From contig NZ_KB891809.1 in assembly GCF_000373565.1 (NCBI RefSeq), forward strand, positions 186,001 through 250,000: 64,000 nucleotides of DNA, written 5' to 3'. The notes beneath the pieces were generated by a model that saw only the letters and a list, made by a program, of their open reading frames with translations, was not told where the DNA came from and did no database searches. A program made the position numbers and the translations under genes. This DNA is from Streptomyces sp. HmicA12. GTDB lineage: Bacteria > Actinomycetota > Actinomycetes > Streptomycetales > Streptomycetaceae. How positions within the stretch are numbered: position 1 is the stretch's first letter; every line of letters starts with the position of its first letter. Positions 8,746 through 17,078 of the stretch are shown here, piece by piece.

Positions 8746-8793
8746 TCCCCGCCTCAGTGAACCGGCCGGGGTAGGTCGGTCGATAGACGGGTT

Positions 8794-9387
8794 GTGAGAC
8801 TGTTCCGGCCCATGGGGGCTGATCAAGATACCGGCGACGGCGCGCTGTTGCGGGCCGTCGCACGGGGGGACGCGGACGCGCTGGCCACGCTCTACGACCG
8901 GCACTCCGGCTGGCTGCACGCACGCCTCACGCGTCGCTGCGCCGACCCGGAGGCGGTCCGCGAGGTCCTCCAGGACACCTTCCTCGCCGTGTGGCGGTCG
9001 GCTAAGGCGCACCGGGGCGGTGAGGTCGGCGGCTGGCTGTGGACGATCGCGGCCCGCCGCCTGGTCGACGCCCAGCGGGCTCAGGCGCGGGCCGAGCGGG
9101 TCGACGTACCGGTGGCCGACGCGGCGCCGTCCACCGAGGACCACGTCCTCGCCGGGCTCCAGTACGGCGACGTGGGCACCGCCCTCGACCGGATCTCGCC
9201 CGAACTGCGCGACGTGCTGCGGGCCACCGTCGTCGACGGTCTGACCACCCGGGAGGCAGCGCAGCTGCTCGGCATACCGGAGGGCACCGTCAAGACCCGC
9301 GCGCTGCGCGCCCGCCGTGAACTGCGGGCGGCGCTCGCCGGGCTGGCCTCGGCCGGCCCGCTGGAACCCCTGGGAGGCACCGCGTGA
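8794..9387 (+). CDS. ECF-type RNA polymerase sigma factor
   Basis: A 197-residue extracytoplasmic-function sigma factor. Region 2 lies at about residues 25-75 (LATLYDRHSGWLHARL, VREVLQDTFLAVWRS) and region 4 at about 130-185 (ISPELRDVL, TTREAAQLLGIPEGTVKTR). The start is uncertain: GTG 8794 or in-frame ATG 8812, neither with a good ribosome site. Its 3' end overlaps the anti-sigma gene by four bases, and the next three genes continue with four-base overlaps, so the five genes form one operon presumably transcribed by this sigma factor. Confidence 0.92.
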   Translation: MRLFRPMGADQDTGDGALLRAVARGDADALATLYDRHSGWLHARLTRRCADPEAVREVLQDTFLAVWRSAKAHRGGEVGGWLWTIAARRLVDAQRAQARAERVDVPVADAAPSTEDHVLAGLQYGDVGTALDRISPELRDVLRATVVDGLTTREAAQLLGIPEGTVKTRALRARRELRAALAGLASAGPLEPLGGTA

Positions 9388-10256
9388 GCGACATCGCCTG
9401 GCATGTGACCGACGGCGCCGCCGCGCGCTACGTGGACGGCTCCCTCCCGGAGCCGGACTGCTGGTCCGTGGAACGGCACGTGGAGGGCTGCACCGCCTGC
9501 GCGATGCGGGTCTCGCACGCGGCCCGGGCCGGTGCGGCGGCTCCCGTCCTCGCCGACGTACGGGCCGCCCTCCTCACCGACGTCCGCGCCCCTGCCCCTG
9601 CCCCTGCCCCGAAGACGCGGCGGATCGGCAGGCTGTGGTGGAGCGTGGGGCCCGCGCTGCGCGGGCCCTGGCTGGTGGCGCTGCTCGTCGTCGCGGCGGG
9701 GGCGGTGGCCCTCGCGTACGGCACGGGGTTCGACGGGGCGCGGCCGCTGCTGCTCGCGCTCGCGCCGGTGGTACCGGTGGCCGGGGTCGCGGTGTCCTTC
9801 GGACGGCACGCCGACCCGCTGCACGAGATCGCCGCGGCCACACCGCGCGGCGGGCTGCGGCTCGTCCTGGTCCGCACCCTCGCCGTGCTCGCGGCGAGCC
9901 TGCCCGTGCTGACGGCGGCGGGGCTGCTGCTGCCCGAGCCGGACGGTCCTGCCCCGGATCCGGCGGCCTGGCTGCTGCCCGGTCTCGCGCTCACCCTGGC
10001 CGCGCTCGCGCTCGGCGGATACATCGGCTGCCGGGCCGCCACGGCCCTGGTCGGCGGCGGCTGGCTGGCGGCGGTGACGGTACCCACGGCCACCGCGGCC
10101 ACCGCGCCCCAGGAAGCGACAGCGCGCCTGTCGGAACAGCTCGCGACCTACTTCAACGGGCCCGCGCACCAGACGAGTTGGGCAGCCGCTCTCGTGCTGT
10201 GCGCCGCCCTCGTCGCCCTGCGCAGGGCCTCGTACGACCGCTTGGAGACGATGTGA
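9384..10256 (+). CDS. Membrane-anchored anti-sigma factor with zinc-finger (ZAS) domain
   Basis: A 290-residue protein whose N-terminus carries the HxxxCxxC zinc-binding anti-sigma motif (His32-Cys36-Cys39, in RHVEGCTAC), the fold that holds ECF sigma factors inactive. After a proline/alanine linker (about 68-76) there are about six hydrophobic segments. The sensing part is therefore a polytopic membrane domain rather than the usual single helix. Start and stop overlap its neighbours by four bases. It presumably sequesters the upstream sigma factor until a membrane signal arrives. Confidence 0.85.
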   Translation: MSDIAWHVTDGAAARYVDGSLPEPDCWSVERHVEGCTACAMRVSHAARAGAAAPVLADVRAALLTDVRAPAPAPAPKTRRIGRLWWSVGPALRGPWLVALLVVAAGAVALAYGTGFDGARPLLLALAPVVPVAGVAVSFGRHADPLHEIAAATPRGGLRLVLVRTLAVLAASLPVLTAAGLLLPEPDGPAPDPAAWLLPGLALTLAALALGGYIGCRAATALVGGGWLAAVTVPTATAATAPQEATARLSEQLATYFNGPAHQTSWAAALVLCAALVALRRASYDRLETM

Positions 10257-11053
10257 CCACGACGACCGCCACCGCGCACGCGCAGGCGATACGGGTGTCC
10301 GGACTGACCGTCCGGTACCGCAGGACCACCGCTCTGGACGCCGTCGACCTGGACTTCGGCACCGGGGTGCACGGGCTGCTCGGCCCCAACGGCGCGGGCA
10401 AGACCTCTCTCATCCGCGTCCTCGCGACGGTGGCCCGACCCACCGCGGGCCGCGTGGAACTGTTCGGCGGGGATCTGACGGGCCACCGCGAGCGACGCGC
10501 GGCCAGGCGCGAACTCGGCTATCTCCCGCAGGACTTCGGCTACTACCCCGGCTTCACGGTGCGCGAGTTCGTGGCGTACGTGGCCTGGCTGAAGGAGATG
10601 CCCGCGGAGGCGACCGCGGCCGCGGTGGAGCGGGCCGTCGCCCGGGTCGGTCTCGCCGACCGCATCGACGCGAGGATCAAGACGCTCTCCGGCGGCATGG
10701 TGCGCCGCGTCGGCATCGCCCAGGCCGTCGTCAACGACCCTAAGATTCTGCTCCTCGACGAGCCGACGGCCGGGCTCGACCCCGAACAGCGGGTCGAATT
10801 CCGTTCGCTGCTCAGGGAGTTGGGCCAGGAGTCCACCGTCCTCGTCTCCACGCACCTGGTGGAGGACGTGGCGGCGGCATGCACCGACGTCACCCTCATC
10901 GAGCACGGCCGGGTCGCATACAGGGGCACCCCCACGTCCCTGGCGGCCCTGGGCCGCGACGGCGACGAGTCCGACGGCAACGCCATCGAGCGCGGCTACA
11001 CGACAGCACTGCGCGCCCACCGCGCGGCCGCGCCCGAGGGGGTCGGCGCATGA
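10253..11053 (+). CDS. ABC transporter ATP-binding protein
   Basis: A 266-residue ATPase starting at GTG 10253, which overlaps the anti-sigma stop (GTGA). Walker A GPNGAGKT is at residues 44-51, the Q-loop LPQDFGYYPGFTVREF near 88-103, the signature LSGGM near 142, Walker B ILLLDEPTAGLDP near 163, and the switch His in STHLVEDV near 197. It most resembles bacitracin/multidrug-type exporters. The two downstream membrane proteins are its likely permease partners. A longer upstream reading of this frame is rejected because it runs through the anti-sigma gene. Confidence 0.93.
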   Translation: MTTTTATAHAQAIRVSGLTVRYRRTTALDAVDLDFGTGVHGLLGPNGAGKTSLIRVLATVARPTAGRVELFGGDLTGHRERRAARRELGYLPQDFGYYPGFTVREFVAYVAWLKEMPAEATAAAVERAVARVGLADRIDARIKTLSGGMVRRVGIAQAVVNDPKILLLDEPTAGLDPEQRVEFRSLLRELGQESTVLVSTHLVEDVAAACTDVTLIEHGRVAYRGTPTSLAALGRDGDESDGNAIERGYTTALRAHRAAAPEGVGA

Positions 11054-12441
11054 GTGCTCCCACCTCGCTCGACGACCGGCCGCACACGTCCGCGCCCGCG
11101 CCGGTCCGTGTACGGCGCGCGCCGCATCCGCTGCGGGCGGAGCTGCTGCGGGGGCTGCCGCCGTGGGCCGGGCTCGGCCTGGCGGTCACGCTCGGTGCGT
11201 ATCTGTACAACACCAGCGAGACATGGCAGGGCAGCTGGACCGACACCATGGGCATGTTGCGCGCGGGCGGTGTCATGCTCGGCGGCCCGCTCGCGCTCGC
11301 GGCCGGCTGCTGGCAGGGCGGACGGGAACGCCGACGCGGCACGGACGTGCTGCGGGCCGCGTCGGCGCGCGGGCCGCTCGCCCAGTTCCTGGTGGCGGCG
11401 CTGCCGCTCGCGTGCTGGCTGACGGTGGCGTACGCGCTGGCGTTCGCCGGCGGCACACTCGCCAGCCGGCCGTACGCGACGCCGGGCGGCTTCGTCCCGA
11501 CGGCTTTCGTCAGTACGGCCGCGGCCCTTGCGGCCTGTTCCCTGATCGGCCACGTCGTGGGTGCGCTCGCACGCTGGCGGCTGGCGGCACCTCTGCTGGG
11601 GGTCGCGGGGTACGGGCTGTTCGGCGTGGCCGCCACCACCCGGAATGCGCTCCGTTTTCTCGGTCCCGTGCCCGAGGGGTTCACGAGCGACCAGTTGCTC
11701 GTGTGGTGGCATCCGTTCCTGACGGCCTGGTGGGTCCTCGCGCTCGCCGCCGCCGCAGCCCTGGCCCACACCGCGCGCCGCCGCTGGACCGCGCTCGTCC
11801 CGCTGGCCGCCGCGGTCGTCGCAGCCACGCTGCTTCTCCAGGTCGGCGACGGCATGTCCCGCCCCGATCCCCGCGCGCACCGGCAGGTGTGCACCACGGA
11901 CACCGTTCCGCAGATCTGCGTGAACGGGACCCGCGCCCGCCAACTGCCCGCGGTCACGGCGGCCATGCGCCCGCTCACCGACCGGCTCAAGGGCGTGCGG
12001 AACCTGCCCACGCGCTTCGAGGACCTGCCGGGGCGTCCGGCAGCCGACGAGGCGGAGCTGCCGATGCTCTATCCACTGGGCTGGCATCTGGTGCGCGGAC
12101 GTATCACCGATCCCGAGCAATATCGGTGGGAGGCGGCCGCGGGACTCATCGACGGCTACGACTGCCCCGTCCGGGACATTCCCGCCGAGGTCGCACTGGT
12201 CGATCAAGCCGTGCAGCGCTGGCTCGGTCCCAGCCACATCAGCGACATCATCCGCAAGCAGCATCTCAAGAGCGCGCGTGCCAACAACGACAAGGCAGCA
12301 CTACGCCGCCTCAAGGCCGAACAGCGCGCCTACGACCACCTGCGCACCATGTCCCCGGCCGACCGCCACACCTGGCTGTCCCGCTACTTCGAGGACCAGG
12401 AGCGCTGCGGCCGCACCGACAGCGAGGTGCCGCAGCTGTGA
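11050..12441 (+). CDS. Polytopic membrane protein of the sigma/ABC operon (putative permease)
   Basis: A 463-residue protein starts at ATG 11050, overlapping the ATPase stop by four bases. About seven hydrophobic helices lie between residues 35 and 275. A soluble C-terminal domain of about 185 residues follows, with two cysteines near its start (CTTDTVPQIC) and charged helices (ADRHTWLSRYFEDQERC). The membrane half fits an ABC-2-like permease, while the C-terminal half resembles nothing I recognise and probably faces outside. It is likely the membrane partner of the adjacent ATPase. Confidence 0.75.
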   Translation: MSAPTSLDDRPHTSAPAPVRVRRAPHPLRAELLRGLPPWAGLGLAVTLGAYLYNTSETWQGSWTDTMGMLRAGGVMLGGPLALAAGCWQGGRERRRGTDVLRAASARGPLAQFLVAALPLACWLTVAYALAFAGGTLASRPYATPGGFVPTAFVSTAAALAACSLIGHVVGALARWRLAAPLLGVAGYGLFGVAATTRNALRFLGPVPEGFTSDQLLVWWHPFLTAWWVLALAAAAALAHTARRRWTALVPLAAAVVAATLLLQVGDGMSRPDPRAHRQVCTTDTVPQICVNGTRARQLPAVTAAMRPLTDRLKGVRNLPTRFEDLPGRPAADEAELPMLYPLGWHLVRGRITDPEQYRWEAAAGLIDGYDCPVRDIPAEVALVDQAVQRWLGPSHISDIIRKQHLKSARANNDKAALRRLKAEQRAYDHLRTMSPADRHTWLSRYFEDQERCGRTDSEVPQL

Positions 12442-13049
12442 ACACGACGGCTCTGAACCCCTGGCTGCTGTACGCCCGCTCCCGGGCCCTGCCCATGACG
12501 GTGGCCGCCCTCGCCGCCACGGCACTCCTGACCCTCTGGGCGGCGACCCGCCCCGACACGTACGTGGACCCGTACCGCCGTGTCCCGCTGCTCTCCCTCG
12601 CCCCGCTGTTCGCTTCAGCCGTGATCGGGGTGAGCACCCACCAGTACGCCCGCGAACTGGACCGCACCGCCGTGCGCCGCTGGTGGCCGCTGCGGCTGGC
12701 CCATCTCGTCGCGCTGACCGCGGTTGCCGCGACGGTGCTGGCGCTCGCCCTCCCCGGGCACGTCCAGGAGTTCGGCGCGGCCGCCATGGTCCGCAACACG
12801 CTGGGGGCCACCGGGCTCACGGCTGTCGCCGCGGTGGTCCTCGGGGCACGCCTGAGCTGGCTGCCGACACTGCTGTACATCGGTGCCGTCTACCTGTCGT
12901 ACTCCAACCCGCACCTGCACGGCGCGACCATGCTGACGTGGTCGATGCAGTCGGGTCCGCAGCGCGAGGCGTGGGCCGTGGCGCTGACCGCGTTCGTGGT
13001 CGGCGCGGCCTTGTACGCGCGCGTGGGGGCGCGCGGCGATCGGGGCTAG
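12438..13049 (+). CDS. Second membrane protein of the sigma/ABC operon
   Basis: A 203-residue hydrophobic protein starts at GTG 12438, overlapping the previous stop by four bases. It has about six membrane helices (for example AALAATALLTLWAA, LVALTAVAATVLALAL, VALTAFVVGAALYARV). It probably forms the second half of the permease with the preceding protein. It is the last gene of the operon, followed by a 21-bp-stem terminator. Confidence 0.72.
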   Translation: MNTTALNPWLLYARSRALPMTVAALAATALLTLWAATRPDTYVDPYRRVPLLSLAPLFASAVIGVSTHQYARELDRTAVRRWWPLRLAHLVALTAVAATVLALALPGHVQEFGAAAMVRNTLGATGLTAVAAVVLGARLSWLPTLLYIGAVYLSYSNPHLHGATMLTWSMQSGPQREAWAVALTAFVVGAALYARVGARGDRG

Positions 13050-13069
13050 GAAGGTCTGCGTCATCGAGT

Positions 13070-13115
13070 ACGTGGAGGGGGCGGCCGGAGATCACTCCGG
13101 CCGCCCCCTCCACGT
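13070..13115. terminator. Strong bidirectional hairpin terminator
   Basis: A perfect 21-bp stem (13070-13090 with 13095-13115) has a four-base ATCA loop. It lies between the convergent ends of the sigma/ABC operon and the mechanosensitive channel gene. Confidence 0.9.
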
Positions 13116-13123
13116 AAAGGCGA

Positions 13124-14173
13124 CTACTTCTGCAACGGCGACGCGGCCAGCGACTGCGGCGACGTCGCCGACGCGTACGCCGAGGGTGCCGCCATCCCGG
13201 CCGTCGGGTCGGCCGCCGCCTCGCCGTCCACCGCGACCGGGGCGCCGCCCACGATGCGGATGCCGGCCTCGTCGAAGGCGCGCTTGACGCGCCAGCGCAG
13301 TTCGCGCTCGACGGTGAGGGACTTGCCCGGCATGGTCTTGGCGGTGACGCGCACCACCATCGAGTCGAGGAGGACGCTGTCGAGGCCGAGGACCTCGATC
13401 GGGCCCCACAGCATCTCGTTCCACGGCTCGGCCTTGCTCATGGCCTCGCCGACCTCGCCGAGCACCGTCTTCACCTTGTCGAGGTCCTCGTCGGCGCGGA
13501 CGGTGACGTCGACACCGGCGGTGGCCCAGCCCTGGGAGAGGTTGCCTATCCGCTTGACCTCGCCGTTGCGCACGTACCAGATCTCGCCGTTGTCGCCGCG
13601 CAGCTTGGTGACGCGCAGGCCGACCTCTATGACCTCGCCCGAGGCGACACCGGCGTCGATCGTGTCCCCGACGCCGTACTGGTCCTCGAGGATCATGAAG
13701 ACGCCGGAGAGGAAGTCGGTGACGAGGTTGCGGGCGCCGAAACCGATGGCGACACCGGCGACACCGGCCGAGGCGAGCAGCGGGGCGAGGTTGATCTCGA
13801 AGGCGCTGAGGATCATCAGCGCTGCGGTGCCGAGGATCGCGAAGGACGCGACCGAGCGGAGCACGCTGCCGATGGCGTGCGAGCGCTGCCGCCGCCGTTC
13901 GACATTGACCAGGAGGCCGCCGAGGGCGGTGCCGTCGACGGCCTGCGCCGTGCGGTTCATGCGCTCGATCAGCTTGGTGATGGCCCGGCGTATCGCGACG
14001 CGCAGGACGGCGGCGATGACGACGATCAGCAGGATGCGCAGGCCGATGGCCAGCCAGGCGGACCAGTTCTGCTCGACCCAGCTGGCGGCCTGGCCGGCCT
14101 GCTCCTGGGCGTCCTTGAGCGTGGGCTGCTGGCCTCTGCTGTCGTCGGCAGCCGGCAGGACGGACAAGATCAC
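13124..14173 (-). CDS. Small-conductance mechanosensitive channel (MscS family)
   Basis: A 349-residue MscS-type channel that opens under membrane tension to release solutes on osmotic downshock. A helix at about 45-65 is followed by TM segments and the pore helix with the glycine/alanine-rich ASAGVAGVAIGFGARNLV stretch (about 128-145). Then come the beta domain (LEDQYGVGDTIDAG, near 155) and a C-terminal alpha/beta domain. GTG 14173 is chosen because GGAGGT lies seven bases upstream; a longer reading from 14218 lacks a ribosome site. The last 40 residues are alanine/proline-rich and not conserved in the family. Confidence 0.92.
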   Translation of the reverse strand: MILSVLPAADDSRGQQPTLKDAQEQAGQAASWVEQNWSAWLAIGLRILLIVVIAAVLRVAIRRAITKLIERMNRTAQAVDGTALGGLLVNVERRRQRSHAIGSVLRSVASFAILGTAALMILSAFEINLAPLLASAGVAGVAIGFGARNLVTDFLSGVFMILEDQYGVGDTIDAGVASGEVIEVGLRVTKLRGDNGEIWYVRNGEVKRIGNLSQGWATAGVDVTVRADEDLDKVKTVLGEVGEAMSKAEPWNEMLWGPIEVLGLDSVLLDSMVVRVTAKTMPGKSLTVERELRWRVKRAFDEAGIRIVGGAPVAVDGEAAADPTAGMAAPSAYASATSPQSLAASPLQK

Positions 14174-14471
14174 GGCAGGTACCTCCAGGCGTTGCCTCTG
14201 CCCGCCGCAAGGCGGCACGACTCGGGGACAGGAGCGGGCAGACCCACCACACTAACGGGGCATTGTGTGCGGATCGGCGTGAAGTTTGCGGGAGAGACGG
14301 TGCTCACCCCGGGCTCAGCCGGTTTCCCGCGGGGCATGAAGGGTGTGTGGTCGAAAACACTTCAAGGCCGTTACGCGGACATGGTGGCGCCGCGACCAGC
14401 CATGAGGGGAGACTGACTACGAGATCGTCCCGGCGCGAGCCACGCGCCGCCGGCGTACAAGGAGGCATTCC

Positions 14472-15008
14472 GTGCCGCATGTCCTGGTCCTCAACGCGTC
14501 GTACGAGCCCCTCGGCGTCGTACCGCTCCGCCGCGCGCTCGTACTCGTCCTGGAGAACAAGGCCACTTGTCTCGAGGAGTCCGGCGCCTTCATGCACAGC
14601 GCGACACGTACCGTCCCCGCCCCCAGCGTGGTCCGGCTCAAGCGGTTCGTCAGGGTTCCCTACCGGGGGCCCGTTCCTCTGACCCGGCGTGCACTGTTCG
14701 CCCGCGACGGCGGCCGGTGCATGTACTGCGGTGGCGTCGCAACCAGCGTCGACCACGTGATCCCGCGAAGCCGCGGAGGTCAGCACGTCTGGGACAACGT
14801 GGTGGCGTCGTGCCGCCGCTGCAACCACACGAAGGCCGACCGCCACCTGGTGGAGATCGGCTGGCGCCTGCGCCACAAACCGGCTCCGCCGTCGGGCCTG
14901 GCCTGGCGCATCATCGGGACCGGACATAGGGATCCGCGCTGGCTGCCGTACTTGCAGCCATTCGGCGCGGACGAGGCACTGGCCCGGATCGAAGGCGTTT
15001 CCGCCTGA
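14472..15008 (+). CDS. HNH endonuclease family protein
   Basis: A 178-residue protein with the HNH fold, a beta-beta-alpha metal finger that cleaves DNA. CMYCGG and CRRCNHTK supply the zinc cysteines, and DHVIPRSRGGQHVWDNVVASC supplies the catalytic His and Asn (about residues 96-120). The start at GTG 14472 is supported by AAGGAGG. This single-domain form is widespread and chromosomal in actinobacteria and its role is not established; it need not belong to a mobile element. Confidence 0.9.
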   Translation: MPHVLVLNASYEPLGVVPLRRALVLVLENKATCLEESGAFMHSATRTVPAPSVVRLKRFVRVPYRGPVPLTRRALFARDGGRCMYCGGVATSVDHVIPRSRGGQHVWDNVVASCRRCNHTKADRHLVEIGWRLRHKPAPPSGLAWRIIGTGHRDPRWLPYLQPFGADEALARIEGVSA

Positions 15009-15046
15009 TCTTCGATCCGGGTCTTCGTGTTCCGGGACGGCGGTCG

Positions 15047-15299
15047 CACCACGGGGTGTTCGTGGGGGCGACCGTCGTCACATGCATGCGGTCCGGCAGC
15101 ACGATGCGTTCGCCCCGTACGTCCGTCAGGTGATCGAGCATCAGACGGCCGCGGACCTCTGTACGCACGTCCGGCCCCGGTCGTCCGGGAGGGCGCGCTC
15201 CGCTCTCTCGGTCGCGAGCCGCTCGGCCTCCGTGCGCGCCGCCTCGGGGAGTCCTTCCATCGCGTCGTCACGGAAACACTCCCAGCGCCAGTCAGCCAC
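15047..15299 (-). pseudogene. Frameshifted small gene, toxin-like remnant
   Basis: From GTG 15299 (behind GAGAGG) the frame reads VADWRWECFRDDAMEGLPE, then AARTEAERLATER, and stops at about 15141. A second frame continues sensibly with VRTEVRGRLMLDHLTDVRGE and RIVLPDRMHVTT to about 15050. Joined, they look like one small RelE/HigB-like protein broken by a frameshift. It lies head to head with the remnant of an XRE regulator. The family assignment is tentative. Confidence 0.35.
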
Positions 15300-15317
15300 C
15301 GGCGACCTCTCGGTGAC

Positions 15318-15398
15318 TTCTTCGACCGCACCGCCCGGCTGAGCCTCGCTCAGCGCGACTCAGCGCAACTGATCGACACGATCCGCCAGGAGACCTGA
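15318..15398 (+). pseudogene. C-terminal remnant of an XRE-family (Scr1-type) regulator
   Basis: The frame ending at TGA 15398 encodes FFDRTARLSLAQRDSAQLID and TIRQET. This matches the C-terminal end of the XRE-family regulators that normally precede DUF397 genes. No helix-turn-helix domain is found upstream; that sequence is occupied by the fragment on the other strand. The regulator therefore seems truncated to its last 25 or so codons. Confidence 0.45.
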
Positions 15399-15402
15399 CC
15401 CC

Positions 15403-15579
15403 ATGCCCGAGTTCGACTTCGCCAAGTCCAGCCACAGCAACACTGGAGGCGAATGCGTCGAAGTCGCCCGCAACGTCGTCGGAGTTGTAGCCGTCCGCGA
15501 CACCAAAACCCCCACCGGCGATCCCATAGTCCAGGTCACCCCGGCGACCTGGACCACCTTCACGGAGTTCCTGCGATGA
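15403..15579 (+). CDS. DUF397 domain-containing protein
   Basis: A 58-residue protein with the full DUF397 pattern: FAKSSHSNTGGECVEVAR at the start, VVAVRDTKTPTGDPIVQV in the middle and TWTTFTEFLR at the end. These small proteins pair with XRE regulators in actinobacteria and act in developmental regulation or toxin-antitoxin-like modules. The partner regulator is reduced to a remnant just upstream. The stop overlaps the next start (ATGA), coupling it to the RraA-like gene, which is not its usual neighbour. Confidence 0.85.
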   Translation: MPEFDFAKSSHSNTGGECVEVARNVVGVVAVRDTKTPTGDPIVQVTPATWTTFTEFLR

Positions 15580-16199
15580 CGACGACGATGACGTACCGCG
15601 ACATCCCCACGACCACCCTCGCCGACCTCCTGGGCCGCGCCCAGGTCATGGACATCGGCATCCGCCCCCTGTGGGGCCCGGGCCCGCGTCTGGCCGGTCC
15701 GGCGTTCACCGTGCGGTGCCCGCCCGGGGACAACCTCATGGTCCACGCGGCGATCTACCGGGCCGAGCCCGGCTCGGTCATCGTCGTCGAGTCCGGGGAC
15801 ACGGAGTACGCGCTCGCCGGAGGCAACGTGTGCGCGGTGGCGCAGCGGCGCGGTGTCGCGGGGTTCGTACTGGACGGGGTCATCCGGGACATCGGGGAGG
15901 CGCGTGAGGCGGGCTTCCCGGTGTACGGGCGCGGGGTGGTGCCCATCCCCGGGGCGAAGAAGGCGGTGGCGCCGCTGGGTGAACCGGTGCGCTGCGGCGG
16001 GGTGTTGGTGAACGCCGGGGACGTGGTCGTGGCGGACGAGGACGGCGTGGTGGTCGTCCCGGCGGACCGCGGCGACGAGATCCTCACCGCGGCCCGGACC
16101 AAGCTCGCGAAGGAGGCCGCCGAGACCCTGGACGAGTGGGAGGCGGCACACCGGGCGAAGATCGAGAAGGCGCTGAGCGAGGGCGGCTTCACCGGCTGA
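15576..16199 (+). CDS. RraA-like / 4-hydroxy-4-methyl-2-oxoglutarate aldolase family protein
   Basis: A 207-residue protein of the RraA fold. Members are either divalent-metal pyruvate aldolases or inhibitors of RNase E; actinobacterial members are mostly assigned as aldolases. Conserved parts visible are GPAFTVRCPPGDNLMVHAAI, the metal-site region GNVCAVAQRRGVAGFVLDGVIRD (about 88-110) and NAGDVVVADEDGVVVVP (about 145-162). ATG 15576 overlaps the DUF397 stop by four bases. No pathway genes are nearby. Confidence 0.88.
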   Translation: MTTTMTYRDIPTTTLADLLGRAQVMDIGIRPLWGPGPRLAGPAFTVRCPPGDNLMVHAAIYRAEPGSVIVVESGDTEYALAGGNVCAVAQRRGVAGFVLDGVIRDIGEAREAGFPVYGRGVVPIPGAKKAVAPLGEPVRCGGVLVNAGDVVVADEDGVVVVPADRGDEILTAARTKLAKEAAETLDEWEAAHRAKIEKALSEGGFTG

Positions 16200-16638
16200 G
16201 CCGCGTCACGCCCCGGGGGCACGCATCGCCGGGCCGGAATTGATCCCTCCCCTGCCGACCCGGCAACTGCGCGTATCGGGACATCGGGAACCCATGACGT
16301 CGCGGAGTCGCGATCTGCTCGCATGATCCGGACAGAACGGTGACGCAAGGCTGACAACCGGACCGCCTTGGTCGACTCTTTACGCCGCCGCGGCGCGTTT
16401 TCGCCAGGTCCGTACCATCGAAACCGTGGATTTCTATCCGCATCTGTGCGGCTTTGACCGTCAACTTGCCCTGTAAAGCCCTGATTCCGGGAAAGACTGC
16501 ATCATGCATGCGTCAAACCGGTCACCACGGGCACCCTGATCACACACCCCCGCGCACGACCAGCACGACTCTCCCCCCACTCCTGTACGGCACACCAACG
16601 CGCCGCGCCCCGCCGGCACCACCGCCAGGAGTCACCCG
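16200..16638. other. Intergenic region with no convincing gene
   Basis: In these 439 bases only short, weak frames occur. One plus-strand frame (16454-16642, TTG start; internal ATG at 16508) overlaps the next gene by GTGA but has neither a ribosome site nor recognisable protein features. Another short frame begins with ATG 16504 and stops after 11 codons. I see no RNA gene or repeat. Confidence 0.4.
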
Positions 16639-16899
16639 GTGAACACTCACACCGCGACCACCCTCACCCGCCACCTCGGCCGCCTGCTCTGCTGGCACCT
16701 CGCCGCCGCGATGACGCTCAGCGCCGCGTACACGCTCGCCCACCCGCACGGCCACCGCGTCGGCCTCTACCTCCTCTGGGCCGCCCTTCCCCTCAGCTCC
16801 CTCGCCTGGGCCCTGGCCCGCGCGTGCGAGAAGCGACACCTGCGCCACGACCGCGAGCGCGACACCGCCGACCCCACCGACTGGACGCCCATCGCCTGA
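16639..16899 (+). CDS. Small membrane protein of unknown function
   Basis: An 86-residue protein starts at GTG 16639 with AGGAG seven bases upstream. It has two hydrophobic helices (about 15-34 and 43-61: LYLLWAALPLSSLAWAL) and a charged C-terminus (EKRHLRHDRERDTADPTDW). No domain is recognised. It lies alone upstream of the csn operon. Confidence 0.6.
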   Translation: MNTHTATTLTRHLGRLLCWHLAAAMTLSAAYTLAHPHGHRVGLYLLWAALPLSSLAWALARACEKRHLRHDRERDTADPTDWTPIA

Positions 16900-16984
16900 T
16901 CCGCCCTTCGGCGCGCGGCGGCAGGCGGTCTGTCCGTACAGAAGTACAGAAGTAACGAGTTGGCCAACCAGGGGGCGTCAGCTA

Positions 16985-17013
16985 TTGACGCCCCCTTCAC
17001 GTGCGTCTTACGT
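16985..17013 (+). promoter_or_regulatory. Predicted promoter of the csnR-K operon
   Basis: TTGACG at 16985-16990 and TTACGT at 17008-17013 are separated by 17 bp, a good vegetative-type promoter. Transcription would start just before the CsnR palindrome at 17027. Confidence 0.55.
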
Positions 17014-17026
17014 TCCTCGCACCCAA

Positions 17027-17041
17027 TAGGAAACTTTCCTA
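17027..17041. promoter_or_regulatory. CsnR-type operator palindrome
   Basis: TAGGAAACTTTCCTA is a perfect 15-bp palindrome just downstream of the predicted promoter and 37 bp before csnR. It matches the AGGAAA-TTTCCT box recognised by the ROK repressor CsnR in S. lividans, so autorepression of the operon is expected. Confidence 0.75.
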
Positions 17042-17078
17042 ACAGTGGATGGCAGGACCGCGAGGAGGCAGGACCGCG

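Noticed and set aside
5722..9144. 1140-codon open frame antisense to the GH84 and sigma factor genes
   Set aside because: Its arginine/glycine-rich composition is a shadow of high-GC codon use on the other strand; the sense genes have clear domains and ribosome sites.
14472..15008. HNH nuclease as part of a defence or homing system
   Set aside because: It is a common single-domain chromosomal protein in actinobacteria and has no defence partner or element borders next to it.
16454..16642. 62-codon frame overlapping the small membrane protein start by GTGA
   Set aside because: TTG start, no ribosome site and proline/threonine-rich product without features; the overlap alone is not enough.
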